Assembly: GCF_000716335.1 (NCBI RefSeq)
Contig: NZ_KL591022.1
Location: 60,545-124,544, forward strand
Origin: Streptomyces sp. NRRL S-118
Lineage (GTDB): Bacteria; Actinomycetota; Actinomycetes; Streptomycetales; Streptomycetaceae
DNA: 64,000 nt
Direction of reading: 5' to 3'
Under the pieces are notes generated by a model. The model had not been told where the DNA came from. It worked only from the letters and a program-made list of their open reading frames with translations, and did no database searches. A program made the position numbers and the translations under genes. This document shows, one piece after another, positions 1 to 10,316 of this stretch; the stretch's first letter is position 1, and every line of letters begins with the position of its first letter.

Positions 1-783
1 GTTGAGGAAGTCCCAGTCGATGCTGATCGGGGTCTGGCCCTTCGCGATCGTGGCCGGGGTGGATTCGACCGGGATGAAGTTGCCGTTCTCGCTGAGCTCG
101 GCGAAGAAGTCGATGCCGGGCTGGACGTCGTCGAAGGAACCCCCGTTCGCCAGGGCCGCCGCGTAGACCCCGGCGAAGGCGGAGCCGGACTTGGTGGGGT
201 TGCCGTTGAGCGCGACCTTGCCTTTGTACTCGGGCTTGCGCAGGTCGGCGAAGGTCGCGGGGCAGGTCTTGACACGCTTGGCGTCACAGCCGATCGAGAC
301 GTAACCGCCGTAGTTGTTGTACCAGCGGGCCCGGTCGTCCTTCTGTTCCTTGGGGATCTCGTCGTACGCGGCGACCTTGTACGGAGCGAGCAGGCCCTGC
401 CGTGCCGCGGACTGCGCGAACGAGCCCCCCACGTCGATCACATCGGGGGCGCGGCCTTCGCCCCTGTGCTCCTTCAGGGCGTTGATCTCGTCCTGGCTGG
501 TACCTTCCGGGTTCTCCACGATGACCTTGATCCCGTACTTCTTCTCGAAGCCGTCGATCAGTGCGCCGTAGTTGGCCCAGTCGCTCGGGAGCGCGATCGT
601 GTTGAGCGAGCCCTCTTTCTTCGCTTTTGTGGTCAGTGCTGCCATGCCGCCGGCGTCCGCGGCGGAGGTGGCCACCGCGGGTGCCCTGGGCGCGGTGGTG
701 GGCTTGTCTCCGCAGGCGCCGAGGGGCGCTGCGAGGACCAGGCAGGCGGCGACGAAGGCTGTCCGGAGACGAGGTGCGGGCAC
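1..783 (-). CDS. Extracellular solute-binding lipoprotein, ABC transporter (3' end missing)
   Basis: The first 261 residues are visible; the C-terminus runs off the window. It is probably the ligand receptor of an ABC importer, anchored outside the membrane. From the GTG at 783 the protein has two Arg residues, a hydrophobic stretch and a lipobox LGAC with Cys24, then a PotD/AfuA-like (solute-binding family 2) body: KKEGSLNTIALPSDWANYG, then KYGIKVIVENPEG and RAPDVIDVGGSFAQSA. The start was chosen because it gives a clean lipoprotein signal; an upstream ATG at about 800 is out of this frame. The ligand cannot be read; polyamine, iron or thiamine are typical for the family. Any permease genes would lie to the left of the window. 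Confidence 0.85.
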   Translation of the reverse strand, partial: MPAPRLRTAFVAACLVLAAPLGACGDKPTTAPRAPAVATSAADAGGMAALTTKAKKEGSLNTIALPSDWANYGALIDGFEKKYGIKVIVENPEGTSQDEINALKEHRGEGRAPDVIDVGGSFAQSAARQGLLAPYKVAAYDEIPKEQKDDRARWYNNYGGYVSIGCDAKRVKTCPATFADLRKPEYKGKVALNGNPTKSGSAFAGVYAAALANGGSFDDVQPGIDFFAELSENGNFIPVESTPATIAKGQTPISIDWDFLN

Positions 784-905
784 AAAGGCTCCATAACGGG
801 CGGTCGCGTACTGATCGAGGCCAGCGTACGTTCGGCGGCCTCGGCAGCGCAGTCCCAGACGGTGGTGTCCGCTGTCTTCCCTGCGGCTGCCGTACCGGCG
901 CGTTC

Positions 906-3740
906 TCAGAACCCCTCGTCGTCCCACCCGGCCAGGAGCGCCTCCCCGAGATCCATCGCGGGCGGTGCGGCCCCGTCGTGGAGGGCCTGCTCGCTCCAGA
1001 TGATCTTGCCGCGGGCGGTGTAGCGGGTGCCCCAGCGCTCGGCGAACTGCGCGACGAGGAACAGGCCGCGACCGCCCTCGTCGGTGGCCTCGGCCCGGCG
1101 CAGGTGCGGGGAGGTGCTGGACCCGTCGAAGACCTCGCAGATCAGGCTGCGGTCGTACAGCAGCCTCACCCGGATGGGCTCGGTGCCGTAGCGGATGGCG
1201 TTGGTCATCAGCTCGCTGAGGATGAGTTCCGTGGTAAAGGCGATGTCCTCCAGGCCCCAGTCCGCCAGTCGGCGGGCGCAGGCGTTGCGCACCGGGGACA
1301 CCGCCGCGGGGTCGGGGGGTACGTCCCACTCGGCGATCCGCGCGGGGTCCAGTCGGCGGGTGCGCGCCACCAGCAGCGCGACGTCGTCGCTGGGCCTGGT
1401 GGGCAGCATCGCGTCGATCACCACGGTGCAGGTGTCCTCCGGGGTGCGGGCGGGCCCGGCCAGAGCGGCGCGTAGCGCTGCCAGGCCCGCGTCCGGATCG
1501 CGGTCGCGGCTCTCGATCAGCCCGTCGGTGAAGAGTGCCAGCCGGGAGCCTTCGGGCAGGGTGACCGTCATGGTCTCCATGGGCAGGCCCTCGCCCAGGC
1601 CCAGCGGCGGGGAGACCGGCACCTCGGGGAAGGACACGGTTCCGTCGGGAAGGATCAGAGCGGGGCCCGGATGCCCGGCGGTGGCGGCCGTCACCTGCCC
1701 CGAGACGGGATCGTAGAGGACGCACAGGCAGGTGGCTCCGGTGATCCCCTGCCACTCCTGCTCGTCGGTGTCAATGTGGGCGACGAGCTCGTCCAGGTGG
1801 CTCAGGAGTTCGTCCGGGGGCAGGTCGAGGGTGGAGAAGTTGTACACGGCGGTGCGCAGGCGGCCCATGTTGGCGGCGGCGTGGAGACCGTGGCCGACGA
1901 CGTCGCCGACCACCAGGGCCACTCGGGCGCCGGGCAGCGGGATGACATCGAACCAGTCACCGCCCACACCGGCCTGGGCGGCCAGATAGCGGTGCGCGAC
2001 CTCAACGGCGGACTGCTCCGGTACGCCCCGGGGCAACAGGCTGCGCTGCAGGGTGACGGCCATGGTGTGCTCGCGGGTGTAGCGGCGGGCATTGTCGACG
2101 GACAGCGCCGCCCGGGCGGTCAGCTCCTCGGCGAAGGACACGTCCTCCTCGTCGAAGGGCGGGGAGTCCTGGGTCCGCCAGTAGCCGGCCATCCCCAGCA
2201 CCACGCCCCGGGCCCGCAGGGGCACGGCGATCATGGAGTGGATGCCGCGGTCCAGGATCTGCAGGGCGTTGGCCGGGTCCTGGGTCCGCCAGCCGTGGGT
2301 GGCGCGCAGGTCCGCCTCCAGGACCGCGCGGCTGCCGGCCAGCCCGGCGGCCATGGGGCTGGTGGGAACGAACCGGATCAGCTGGCCGACGGGGTAGAGG
2401 GGGTGGTCGTCCTGAAGGCCGACGCGGGCGGTGCGGCGCATCTCGGTGGTTGCTTCGGGCGGCTCCTCGCCGCGCAGCACCGGGTCCAGCAGGTCGACAG
2501 TGACGACGTCGGCGAACCGTGGGACCGCCACCTCCGCCAGCTCCTCCGCGGTGCGCTCCACGTTCAGCGTCGTTCCGACCTGCATCCCCGCGTCGTAGAG
2601 CAACTTCAGCCGCTCGCGGGCCACCTCGGCCCTGCCGGAGAGCGCCCGCAGCTCGGTGGTGTCCCGCAGCGTGACGACGGTCCCGGCCTGCCCGTAGGGC
2701 GCGGTGGGCCGGATGTTCACCGCCAGCAGCCGATCGGCTGCCATGTGCAGCTCGTCGGTCGCGGAACGGCCCGATGCGATCGGATCGGCGATCCCCTCTT
2801 CCAGACCAAGGTCCGCGACGGGGAGCCCTTCCGCGTCCACCGGCAGGTCCAGCAGCCGCCGCGCCTCGTCATTGGCCAGCAGCAACCGTCCGCCGCCGCC
2901 GACGATCAGTACGCCCTCTCGCACCGCGTGCAGCACCGCGTCGTGGTGCTCGTACATCCTCGTCATCTCGGCCGGTCCCAGGCCATGCGTCCGGCGCAGC
3001 AGCCGACGGCTCACCAGAGCGGTTCCGCCCGCAGACAGGGCGAGCACCGCGGCTGCACTGCCGAGGACGACCGGCAGCTGCCGGTTCACCATGCTCTGCA
3101 CGTTCTGCACCGTGACCGGGGAGGAGACGATGGCGATGACGCGGCCGTCGGAGTCCTTGACGGGGACCACCGAGACCACGGACTGCCCCAAGGACCCTTC
3201 GAAGGTCTCGGTGAAGGATTGGCCGGCCACCGCCTTGGAGAAGGGGCCGACGACGTGCTTCCCGATCTGCCGTGGGTCGCTGTGGGCGAGGGTGACCCCG
3301 GAAAGTGTGTACACGTTGATGCCGTCGACCCCGGCGATCTTCCGGGCCGCCTCGGCGCTCGGCTGTAGCACTGCGCTCGGATGGGGGCTGCGCAGGGCCG
3401 CGACGATTCCCGGAGATTCCGCGAACGTTCCGGCGGCGGCGAGCGTACGGTGCCGGGCGTCCACCATGCCGGCGCTCCGGGCTTGCACCACGAGCGCCAC
3501 CACCGCGGCGGCGACGAGCAGCACCACGACGGCCAGCTGCAGGAGGAACACCTCGCCGGCCACGCTGCGCACGCTCAGAAGGGAGGACAGACGCTGCGGC
3601 CGCCGCGCCTCTCCCTTGGGGGGCTGGGCGTGCTCCGGACGCTCCTGGTGGCTTCCTGAGCGGGGACGCCGAGAGGGAGAGGAAGAGCTCGTGGTTGAGC
3701 CGAGCAGCCGACGTCGGACGCGTCCAGGTAGGTGGCTCAT
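906..3740 (-). CDS. Membrane sensor PP2C (SpoIIE-type) phosphatase with PAS, GAF and HATPase domains
   Basis: 944 residues. A membrane helix at about 55-80, an extracytoplasmic sensor of the single-Cache kind (INVYTLSGVTLAHSDPRQIG) and a second helix at about 220-240 precede a PAS domain (about 265-370), a GAF domain (about 400-560), a SpoIIE/PP2C phosphatase (GGDWFDVIPLPG, VVGDVVGHG, LFTDGLIESRDRD) and a C-terminal HATPase_c anti-sigma-kinase-like domain (LSELMTNAIRYG). Such proteins dephosphorylate anti-sigma antagonists and can also phosphorylate or bind partners. The frame is open to 3908, but the ATG at 3740 (MSHLPGRVRRR) has a GGAG just upstream and avoids a low-complexity Arg/Pro leader. 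Its substrate is not evident from neighbours. Confidence 0.88.
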   Translation of the reverse strand: MSHLPGRVRRRLLGSTTSSSSPSRRPRSGSHQERPEHAQPPKGEARRPQRLSSLLSVRSVAGEVFLLQLAVVVLLVAAAVVALVVQARSAGMVDARHRTLAAAGTFAESPGIVAALRSPHPSAVLQPSAEAARKIAGVDGINVYTLSGVTLAHSDPRQIGKHVVGPFSKAVAGQSFTETFEGSLGQSVVSVVPVKDSDGRVIAIVSSPVTVQNVQSMVNRQLPVVLGSAAAVLALSAGGTALVSRRLLRRTHGLGPAEMTRMYEHHDAVLHAVREGVLIVGGGGRLLLANDEARRLLDLPVDAEGLPVADLGLEEGIADPIASGRSATDELHMAADRLLAVNIRPTAPYGQAGTVVTLRDTTELRALSGRAEVARERLKLLYDAGMQVGTTLNVERTAEELAEVAVPRFADVVTVDLLDPVLRGEEPPEATTEMRRTARVGLQDDHPLYPVGQLIRFVPTSPMAAGLAGSRAVLEADLRATHGWRTQDPANALQILDRGIHSMIAVPLRARGVVLGMAGYWRTQDSPPFDEEDVSFAEELTARAALSVDNARRYTREHTMAVTLQRSLLPRGVPEQSAVEVAHRYLAAQAGVGGDWFDVIPLPGARVALVVGDVVGHGLHAAANMGRLRTAVYNFSTLDLPPDELLSHLDELVAHIDTDEQEWQGITGATCLCVLYDPVSGQVTAATAGHPGPALILPDGTVSFPEVPVSPPLGLGEGLPMETMTVTLPEGSRLALFTDGLIESRDRDPDAGLAALRAALAGPARTPEDTCTVVIDAMLPTRPSDDVALLVARTRRLDPARIAEWDVPPDPAAVSPVRNACARRLADWGLEDIAFTTELILSELMTNAIRYGTEPIRVRLLYDRSLICEVFDGSSTSPHLRRAEATDEGGRGLFLVAQFAERWGTRYTARGKIIWSEQALHDGAAPPAMDLGEALLAGWDDEGF

Positions 3741-4115
3741 ACTCCATCTTCTAACGTCTATGGGCCGTCGGCAGCGGGGAGCGACGGTCGCCGAGCCGGC
3801 GATCCGGGCCCTTCCGCGGAGCGAGGGTGTGGCGCCGCGCGTGGGGGCGCGGGCGGGATCCGGGGCGCCGCCGCGCCGATGGGGATCCCACGCCCACACG
3901 CCGTGCAAGAAGTCATGCTGGTTCAGAAAAATGGAGGGGTGGACGGGACGAGTTCAACGACGTGCCGGCCGCCGTTACCGCCCTGCTGCGCTGAGCCGGC
4001 CACCGGCGGCCGGGGCGTTTCCCTTGGCTCAATCCTCGCCACGGCGCACTTCGCGCCGCGGAATGCCCATGGTGTCCGGATAATGGATGGAACGGCGAGT
4101 GGAAGGGGACATCTC
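3741..4115. other. Intergenic stretch without a supported gene
   Basis: 375 bp between the large phosphatase and a PAS remnant. The phosphatase frame stays open leftward to 3908, but that extension is Arg/Pro-rich and has no good ribosome site. A GATAAT element at 4079-4084 could be a -10 for the remnant PAS gene; no convincing -35 is present at 16-18 bp. Nothing else stands out. Confidence 0.5.
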
Positions 4116-4411
4116 GTGCCATCGGCTCGGCCGGGGGGCGAGGAGACCCACGGCCCGTTCTGGTCCGAGCCGGGGACGCTGCTCGAGCACGTGCCCGTGG
4201 CCGTCTTCGGCCTCGATGACGGGGACCTCGTCTGTTACTGGGTGCCCGGCGCGCGGGACCTCTTCGGATATGACGCCACCGCCGTCCTGTCGAGGCCCGG
4301 CGCCGTTCTCTTCGCCGACGGCCCCGGGGCGCCCCCGATCCGTGCGCCCGGCTGACCGAGCGCGGCCGGACCCAGGGTTACTGGAGGGGGCGGCTGCCGG
4401 CCCGGCATCGT
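4116..4411 (+). pseudogene. PAS-domain 5' remnant, frameshifted and cut off
   Basis: A GTG at 4116 with GGAAGGGGAC upstream opens a frame of 79 codons ending at 4355. It reads as the start of a PAS domain (LLEHVPVAVFGLDDGDLVCY, then ARDLFGYDATAVLSRPGAVL). After the stop, the next frame continues the same fold: LTERGRTQGYWRGRLPARHR, ending near 4405. A single-base frameshift close to 4340 therefore ended the protein early. Everything after about 4411 is unrelated in this orientation and instead encodes PP2C sequence on the other strand. Inferred: the 5' end of a PAS-PP2C regulator of the type at 906-3740, now dead. Confidence 0.65.
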
Positions 4412-4640
4412 GACAGTCCGGTGCCGAGGTGAGGACATCGTGCAGCGTGGCGAGTCCGAGGTCCACGTCACGCGTGCGGCCCGCGATCAGCCCATCGGTG
4501 TGCAGGACCGGCAGGCTGTCCTCCGGCAGCTCGAAACTCGGTCGTCTCGAAAGGGAGCCCTCCCAGGCCGAGGGGCGGTCCGATCGGTACCTCCGGCAAT
4601 CCGACCTCCCCGGAGGTGCCGGTGGCCTCGCCGATCGTCG
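4412..4640 (-). pseudogene. SpoIIE/PP2C phosphatase 3' remnant with frameshift
   Basis: Reading right to left, one frame gives SGEVGLPEVPIGPPLGLGGL then PFETTEF, and after one extra base near 4534-4536 the adjacent frame continues ELPEDSLPVLHTDGLIAGRT then RDVDLGLATLHDVL. This is the GPPLGLG...YTDGLIE...D-GL core of SpoIIE phosphatases. The rest of the domain is missing on both sides. It abuts the PAS remnant in opposite orientation, so the two may be halves of one gene separated by an inversion. Confidence 0.65.
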
Positions 4641-4779
4641 AGGGTCTCGCTCGGTTGCTGGCTCATCAGGTAAGTCAGCATTCGGTCAGCATGAGCCGCA
4701 GTGCGTTCCCGCAGAATTGCCCGAACAGCCGCCCGTGACGGCGTGAAAGCCCAGGTGGGGCCGGATTACCTGGCCGGAG

Positions 4780-4823
4780 CGATGTTCCTCACAAACATCG
4801 TTCGGCGCATGCCGGTGTACAGT
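4780..4823 (+). promoter_or_regulatory. panD promoter region with inverted repeat
   Basis: CGATGTT-N7-AACATCG spans 4780-4800 with perfect 7-bp arms. A TACAGT hexamer at 4818-4823 fits a -10 box; a -35 at 17 bp would fall on the right arm of the repeat (4795-4800), so a bound regulator would contact the polymerase site. The regulator is unknown. Confidence 0.45.
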
Positions 4824-4880
4824 CGAGACCGCCCTTGACCTGCAGGAAGCAGGCAGGGAGCCGTCTTCGAGGAGTCCAAA

Positions 4881-5309
4881 GTGCTGCGCACTCTGTTCAA
4901 GTCCAAGATCCACCGGGCAACCGTGACCCAGGCCGATCTGCACTACGTGGGGTCGGTCACCGTCGACGCCGACCTCATGGAGGCGGCCGATCTGCTCCCC
5001 GGTGAGCTGGTGCACATCGTCGACATCGACAACGGCGCCCGCCTGGAGACGTACGTCATCGAGGGCGAGCGCGGATCCGGTGTGATCGGCATCAACGGTG
5101 CGGCGGCGCATCTGGTGCACCCCGGGGACCTGGTGATCCTCATCAGCTACGCCCAGATGGACGACGCCGAGGCGCGCTCGTTCGTCCCGCGGGTCGTCCA
5201 CGTCGACGCGGCCAACCGCATCGTGGAGCTCGGCTCCGACGCCTCCGCGCCCGTGCCCGGCAGCGATACCGCGCGCAGCCCGCACGCCGTGCCCGCGGCC
5301 CGCGGCTGA
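4881..5309 (+). CDS. panD: Aspartate 1-decarboxylase (pyruvoyl)
   Basis: PanD converts L-aspartate to beta-alanine for pantothenate and coenzyme A. The 142-residue proenzyme carries the self-cleavage site Gly24-Ser25 (YVGSVTVD), where Ser25 becomes the pyruvoyl cofactor, and the conserved core [20 protein letters not shown] then ISYAQM. Catalytic Lys9 (KSKIHRA) and Tyr/Thr positions are present. The GTG start has GGAG six bases upstream. Length is usual, with a short Ala/Pro tail. It lies 14 bp ahead of a racemase-like gene, so the two are probably cotranscribed. Confidence 0.96.
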   Translation: MLRTLFKSKIHRATVTQADLHYVGSVTVDADLMEAADLLPGELVHIVDIDNGARLETYVIEGERGSGVIGINGAAAHLVHPGDLVILISYAQMDDAEARSFVPRVVHVDAANRIVELGSDASAPVPGSDTARSPHAVPAARG

Positions 5310-5323
5310 CGGGCCGCTCCGGC

Positions 5324-5998
5324 GTGACGGAACCGCGCCCCGTGCTGGCGCTCCTCCACACCTCACCCGTCCACGTGCCCGTCTTCGACGCGCTGCGCGA
5401 CGCCCACCACCCGGGCCTCGTGCTGCGGCACACCGTGGACGCCGCGCTCCTGGAGCACGCCCGCGCCGAGGGCCCCGAGGCCGTCGGCGGCGCGGTCGGG
5501 GCGGCGGTGCTCGCGGCCGTGGGCGACGGCGCCCGGGCCGTGCTGTGCACCTGCTCGACCATCGGTGCCGTCGCCGAACGGGTGGCGGCCGGCGTGCCGG
5601 TCCTCCGGGTCGACCGCCCCATGGCCGCCGCGGCGGCGGCCATGGGGCGCCGGATCGTGGTGGTCGCCGCGGTCGCGAGCACCGTGGAACCCACCGTGGA
5701 GCTCCTCCGCGAGGAGGCCGGCCGCCGGAGTCCGCGGATCGACACCCTGCTCGTGGACGGGGCCTGGGCCCTGTTCGTGGCGGGCGACCGGGACGGCTAC
5801 CTCGACGTGGTGGCCGCCGCTGTCGACGGCGTACGGGACGCCGACGCGATCGTGCTGGCCCAGGCCTCCATGGCGGACGCCGCCGCCCGCACCCGTACCG
5901 CCGTACCCGTGCTCTCCAGCCCCCGCCCCGGTCTCGCCGCCGCGGCCGCCGCGGCCGCCGCGCCGGAACGGCACCCGGGTCGGCACACCGGAGAGTGA
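5324..5998 (+). CDS. Asp/Glu racemase superfamily protein
   Basis: 224 residues beginning at GTG. Motifs fit the aspartate/glutamate/hydantoin racemase fold: an N-terminal ALLHTSPVHVPVFDAL, a first cysteine region VLCTCSTIGAVAE and a late strand ADAIVLAQASMADAAA. The second catalytic cysteine expected near ...LACT is Ala/Ser here (AQASMAD), so racemase activity is doubtful. The gene follows panD with 14 bp between them; using or making aspartate would fit, but that is inference. An alanine-rich tail closes the protein. Confidence 0.7.
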   Translation: MTEPRPVLALLHTSPVHVPVFDALRDAHHPGLVLRHTVDAALLEHARAEGPEAVGGAVGAAVLAAVGDGARAVLCTCSTIGAVAERVAAGVPVLRVDRPMAAAAAAMGRRIVVVAAVASTVEPTVELLREEAGRRSPRIDTLLVDGAWALFVAGDRDGYLDVVAAAVDGVRDADAIVLAQASMADAAARTRTAVPVLSSPRPGLAAAAAAAAAPERHPGRHTGE

Positions 5999-6067
5999 TC
6001 CCGCCGCGCGGGGGAACGCGCAGCGCGAGAGGCTGAACAGGCCCGGACGATCCACCGAGGGGATGCC

Positions 6068-6325
6068 ATGACCAACCCGCCGACCCCCGACCCCGTGCCC
6101 CCGGCGCCGACCCCGCCGACCCCCGTGCCGCCGGACCCCGTGCCGCCGACGCCCGTGCCCCAGCCGGGCCCGCCCGGACCGGAGCCGGGCCCCGCTCCCG
6201 GCCCCGTACCGCCGGCCCCGCCGCACCCCGGGCCGCCACCCGGGCCGGCTCCCGATCCGGTCCCCAAGCCGCCCGGACCCGACCCGGTGCCCGGGCCGGA
6301 GCCCGAGCCCGGCCCGATGAGCTGA
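6068..6325 (+). CDS. Small proline-rich protein
   Basis: 85 residues, almost half proline, in a PxPVPP-type repeat ending EPGPMS. GAGGGG lies 6 bases before the ATG. There is no signal peptide, membrane segment or cysteine. Low-complexity frames of this kind occur by chance in GC-rich DNA, but the clean ribosome site and the fit between panD-racemase and the convergent gnd gene favour a real gene. Function unknown. Confidence 0.5.
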   Translation: MTNPPTPDPVPPAPTPPTPVPPDPVPPTPVPQPGPPGPEPGPAPGPVPPAPPHPGPPPGPAPDPVPKPPGPDPVPGPEPEPGPMS

Positions 6326-6330
6326 CCGGC

Positions 6331-7770
6331 TCAGCCGCCCACCTCGGAGCGGTCACCGCCCCAGAGGGTGTGGAACGACCCCTCCCGGTCGGTCCGCCGG
6401 TAGGTGTGCGCCCCGAAGTAGTCCCGCTGCCCCTGTGTGAGGGCGGCGGGCAGCCGGGGCGCCCGCAGCGCGTCGTAGTACGCGAGCGCCGCCGAGAAGC
6501 CCGGCGCCGGCACGCCCCGCCGCACCGCCGTGGCCACCACCGCCCGCCAGGCGTCCTGCGCCGCCCCGGTCTCCTCCGCGAACCGCCGGTCGGCCAGCAG
6601 GCTCACCAGCTCCGGCCGCGCCTCGTACGCCGCGCGGATCCGGTCCAGGAACGCCGCCCGGATGATGCATCCCGACCGCCACAGCGACGCCACCGCCCCC
6701 AGGTCCACCCCCCAGCCGTACGCCTCGCTCCCGGCCCGGATCTGGTGGAAGCCCTGCGTGTACGAGATCACCTTCGACGCGTACAGCGCCTGTTCCACCT
6801 GCTCGGCGAAGCGGGCCGCGGCCCCCTCCTCCAGCGGCCGCTCCACCGGCCCCGGCAGCGCGCGGGACGCCTCGCGCAGGTCCGCGTGCCCGGACAGCGA
6901 GCGCGCGAACACCGCCTCCGCGATGCCCGACACCGGCACACCGAGGTCCAGCGCGATCTGCACCGTCCAGCGGCCGGTCCCCTTCTGCTCCGCCCGGTCG
7001 GCGACGACGTCGACGAACGGCCTCCCGGTCGCCGCGTCGGTGTGCGCCAGCACCTCCGCCGTGATCTCCATCAGGTACGAGTCCAGGCGCCCGGTGTTCC
7101 ACGCCCGGAAGGTCTCGGCGATCCGCCCGGGGGAGTAGCCCGCGACGTCACGCAGCAGGTGGTACGCCTCGCCGATCAGCTGCATGTCCGCGTACTCGAT
7201 GCCGTTGTGCACCATCTTCACGAAGTGCCCCGCGCCGTCCGGCCCGACGTGCGCCACGCACGGTGTACCGTCCGGTGCCTTCGCGGCGATCCTCTCCAGC
7301 AGCGGGCCGAGGGACGCGTACGACTCGGCCGGCCCGCCCGGCATGATGCTCGGACCGCGCAGCGCGCCCTCCTCGCCGCCCGAGATGCCCGCGCCCACGA
7401 AGTGGAGGCCGCGCGCCCGCAGTTCGCGCTCACGTCGCCGGGTGTCCTCGAAGTGCGCGTTGCCGCCGTCGATGACGACGTCGCCCGGCTCCAGCAGCGG
7501 CGCGAACTCCTCGATCACCGCGTCCGTCGGCCCACCGGCCTTGACCATCACGACCAGGCGCCGGGGACGCTCCAGTGCCGCGACGAAGTCCTCGGCGCTC
7601 TTCGCCGCGACGAACGTCCCCTCGTGGCCGAACTCCCCGACCAGCGCCTCCGTCCGGGCGGGCGTCCGGTTGTGCACCGCCACGGTCAGGCCGTTGCGGG
7701 CGAAGTTGCGAGCGAGGTTGCGTCCCATGACCGCGAGGCCCGTGACGCCGATCTGCGCAGTGCCACTCAT
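6331..7770 (-). CDS. gnd: 6-phosphogluconate dehydrogenase, decarboxylating
   Basis: Oxidises 6-phosphogluconate to ribulose 5-phosphate and CO2 in the pentose phosphate pathway, giving NADPH. 479 residues, the long form of the family. The Rossmann motif GVTGLAVMGRNLARNFA opens the protein; the substrate signature IMPGG and GAGISGGEEGA, the catalytic VGPDGAGHFVKMVHNGIEY (Lys, Asn) and the C-terminal QGQRDYFGAHTYRR with the substrate His/Arg are all present. The ATG at 7770 is preferred to the longer open frame because the Rossmann strand should start near residue 5. Confidence 0.97.
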   Translation of the reverse strand: MSGTAQIGVTGLAVMGRNLARNFARNGLTVAVHNRTPARTEALVGEFGHEGTFVAAKSAEDFVAALERPRRLVVMVKAGGPTDAVIEEFAPLLEPGDVVIDGGNAHFEDTRRRERELRARGLHFVGAGISGGEEGALRGPSIMPGGPAESYASLGPLLERIAAKAPDGTPCVAHVGPDGAGHFVKMVHNGIEYADMQLIGEAYHLLRDVAGYSPGRIAETFRAWNTGRLDSYLMEITAEVLAHTDAATGRPFVDVVADRAEQKGTGRWTVQIALDLGVPVSGIAEAVFARSLSGHADLREASRALPGPVERPLEEGAAARFAEQVEQALYASKVISYTQGFHQIRAGSEAYGWGVDLGAVASLWRSGCIIRAAFLDRIRAAYEARPELVSLLADRRFAEETGAAQDAWRAVVATAVRRGVPAPGFSAALAYYDALRAPRLPAALTQGQRDYFGAHTYRRTDREGSFHTLWGGDRSEVGG

Positions 7771-7792
7771 GCTGTACTCCCGGGATCCGTAG

Positions 7793-10096
<2,304 letters not shown>

Positions 10097-10316
10097 GCGC
10101 CCACCCTGGCGCGCGGGACCGTTCACATCGTCCTTCCTGAGCAGGCATTCCGTAGTACTGCCGATGGAGTACGGGCGGAGGACGGCGCACATCTCCGGAC
10201 TCACGGGGACACCTCCGGACCTCCGGAGCCCGCCCGTTTGGCGGGGAGCCCCCGCGCTGACGTAAAGTTCGGCTTTTGAAACGCGGCAAACGAGTGATCG
10301 AGGAACCGAAGCGGCC

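Noticed and set aside
906..3908. Longer start for the large phosphatase at 3908
   Set aside because: The extra 56 residues are Arg/Pro low-complexity, whereas the ATG at 3740 has a ribosome site and fits the usual start of such proteins.
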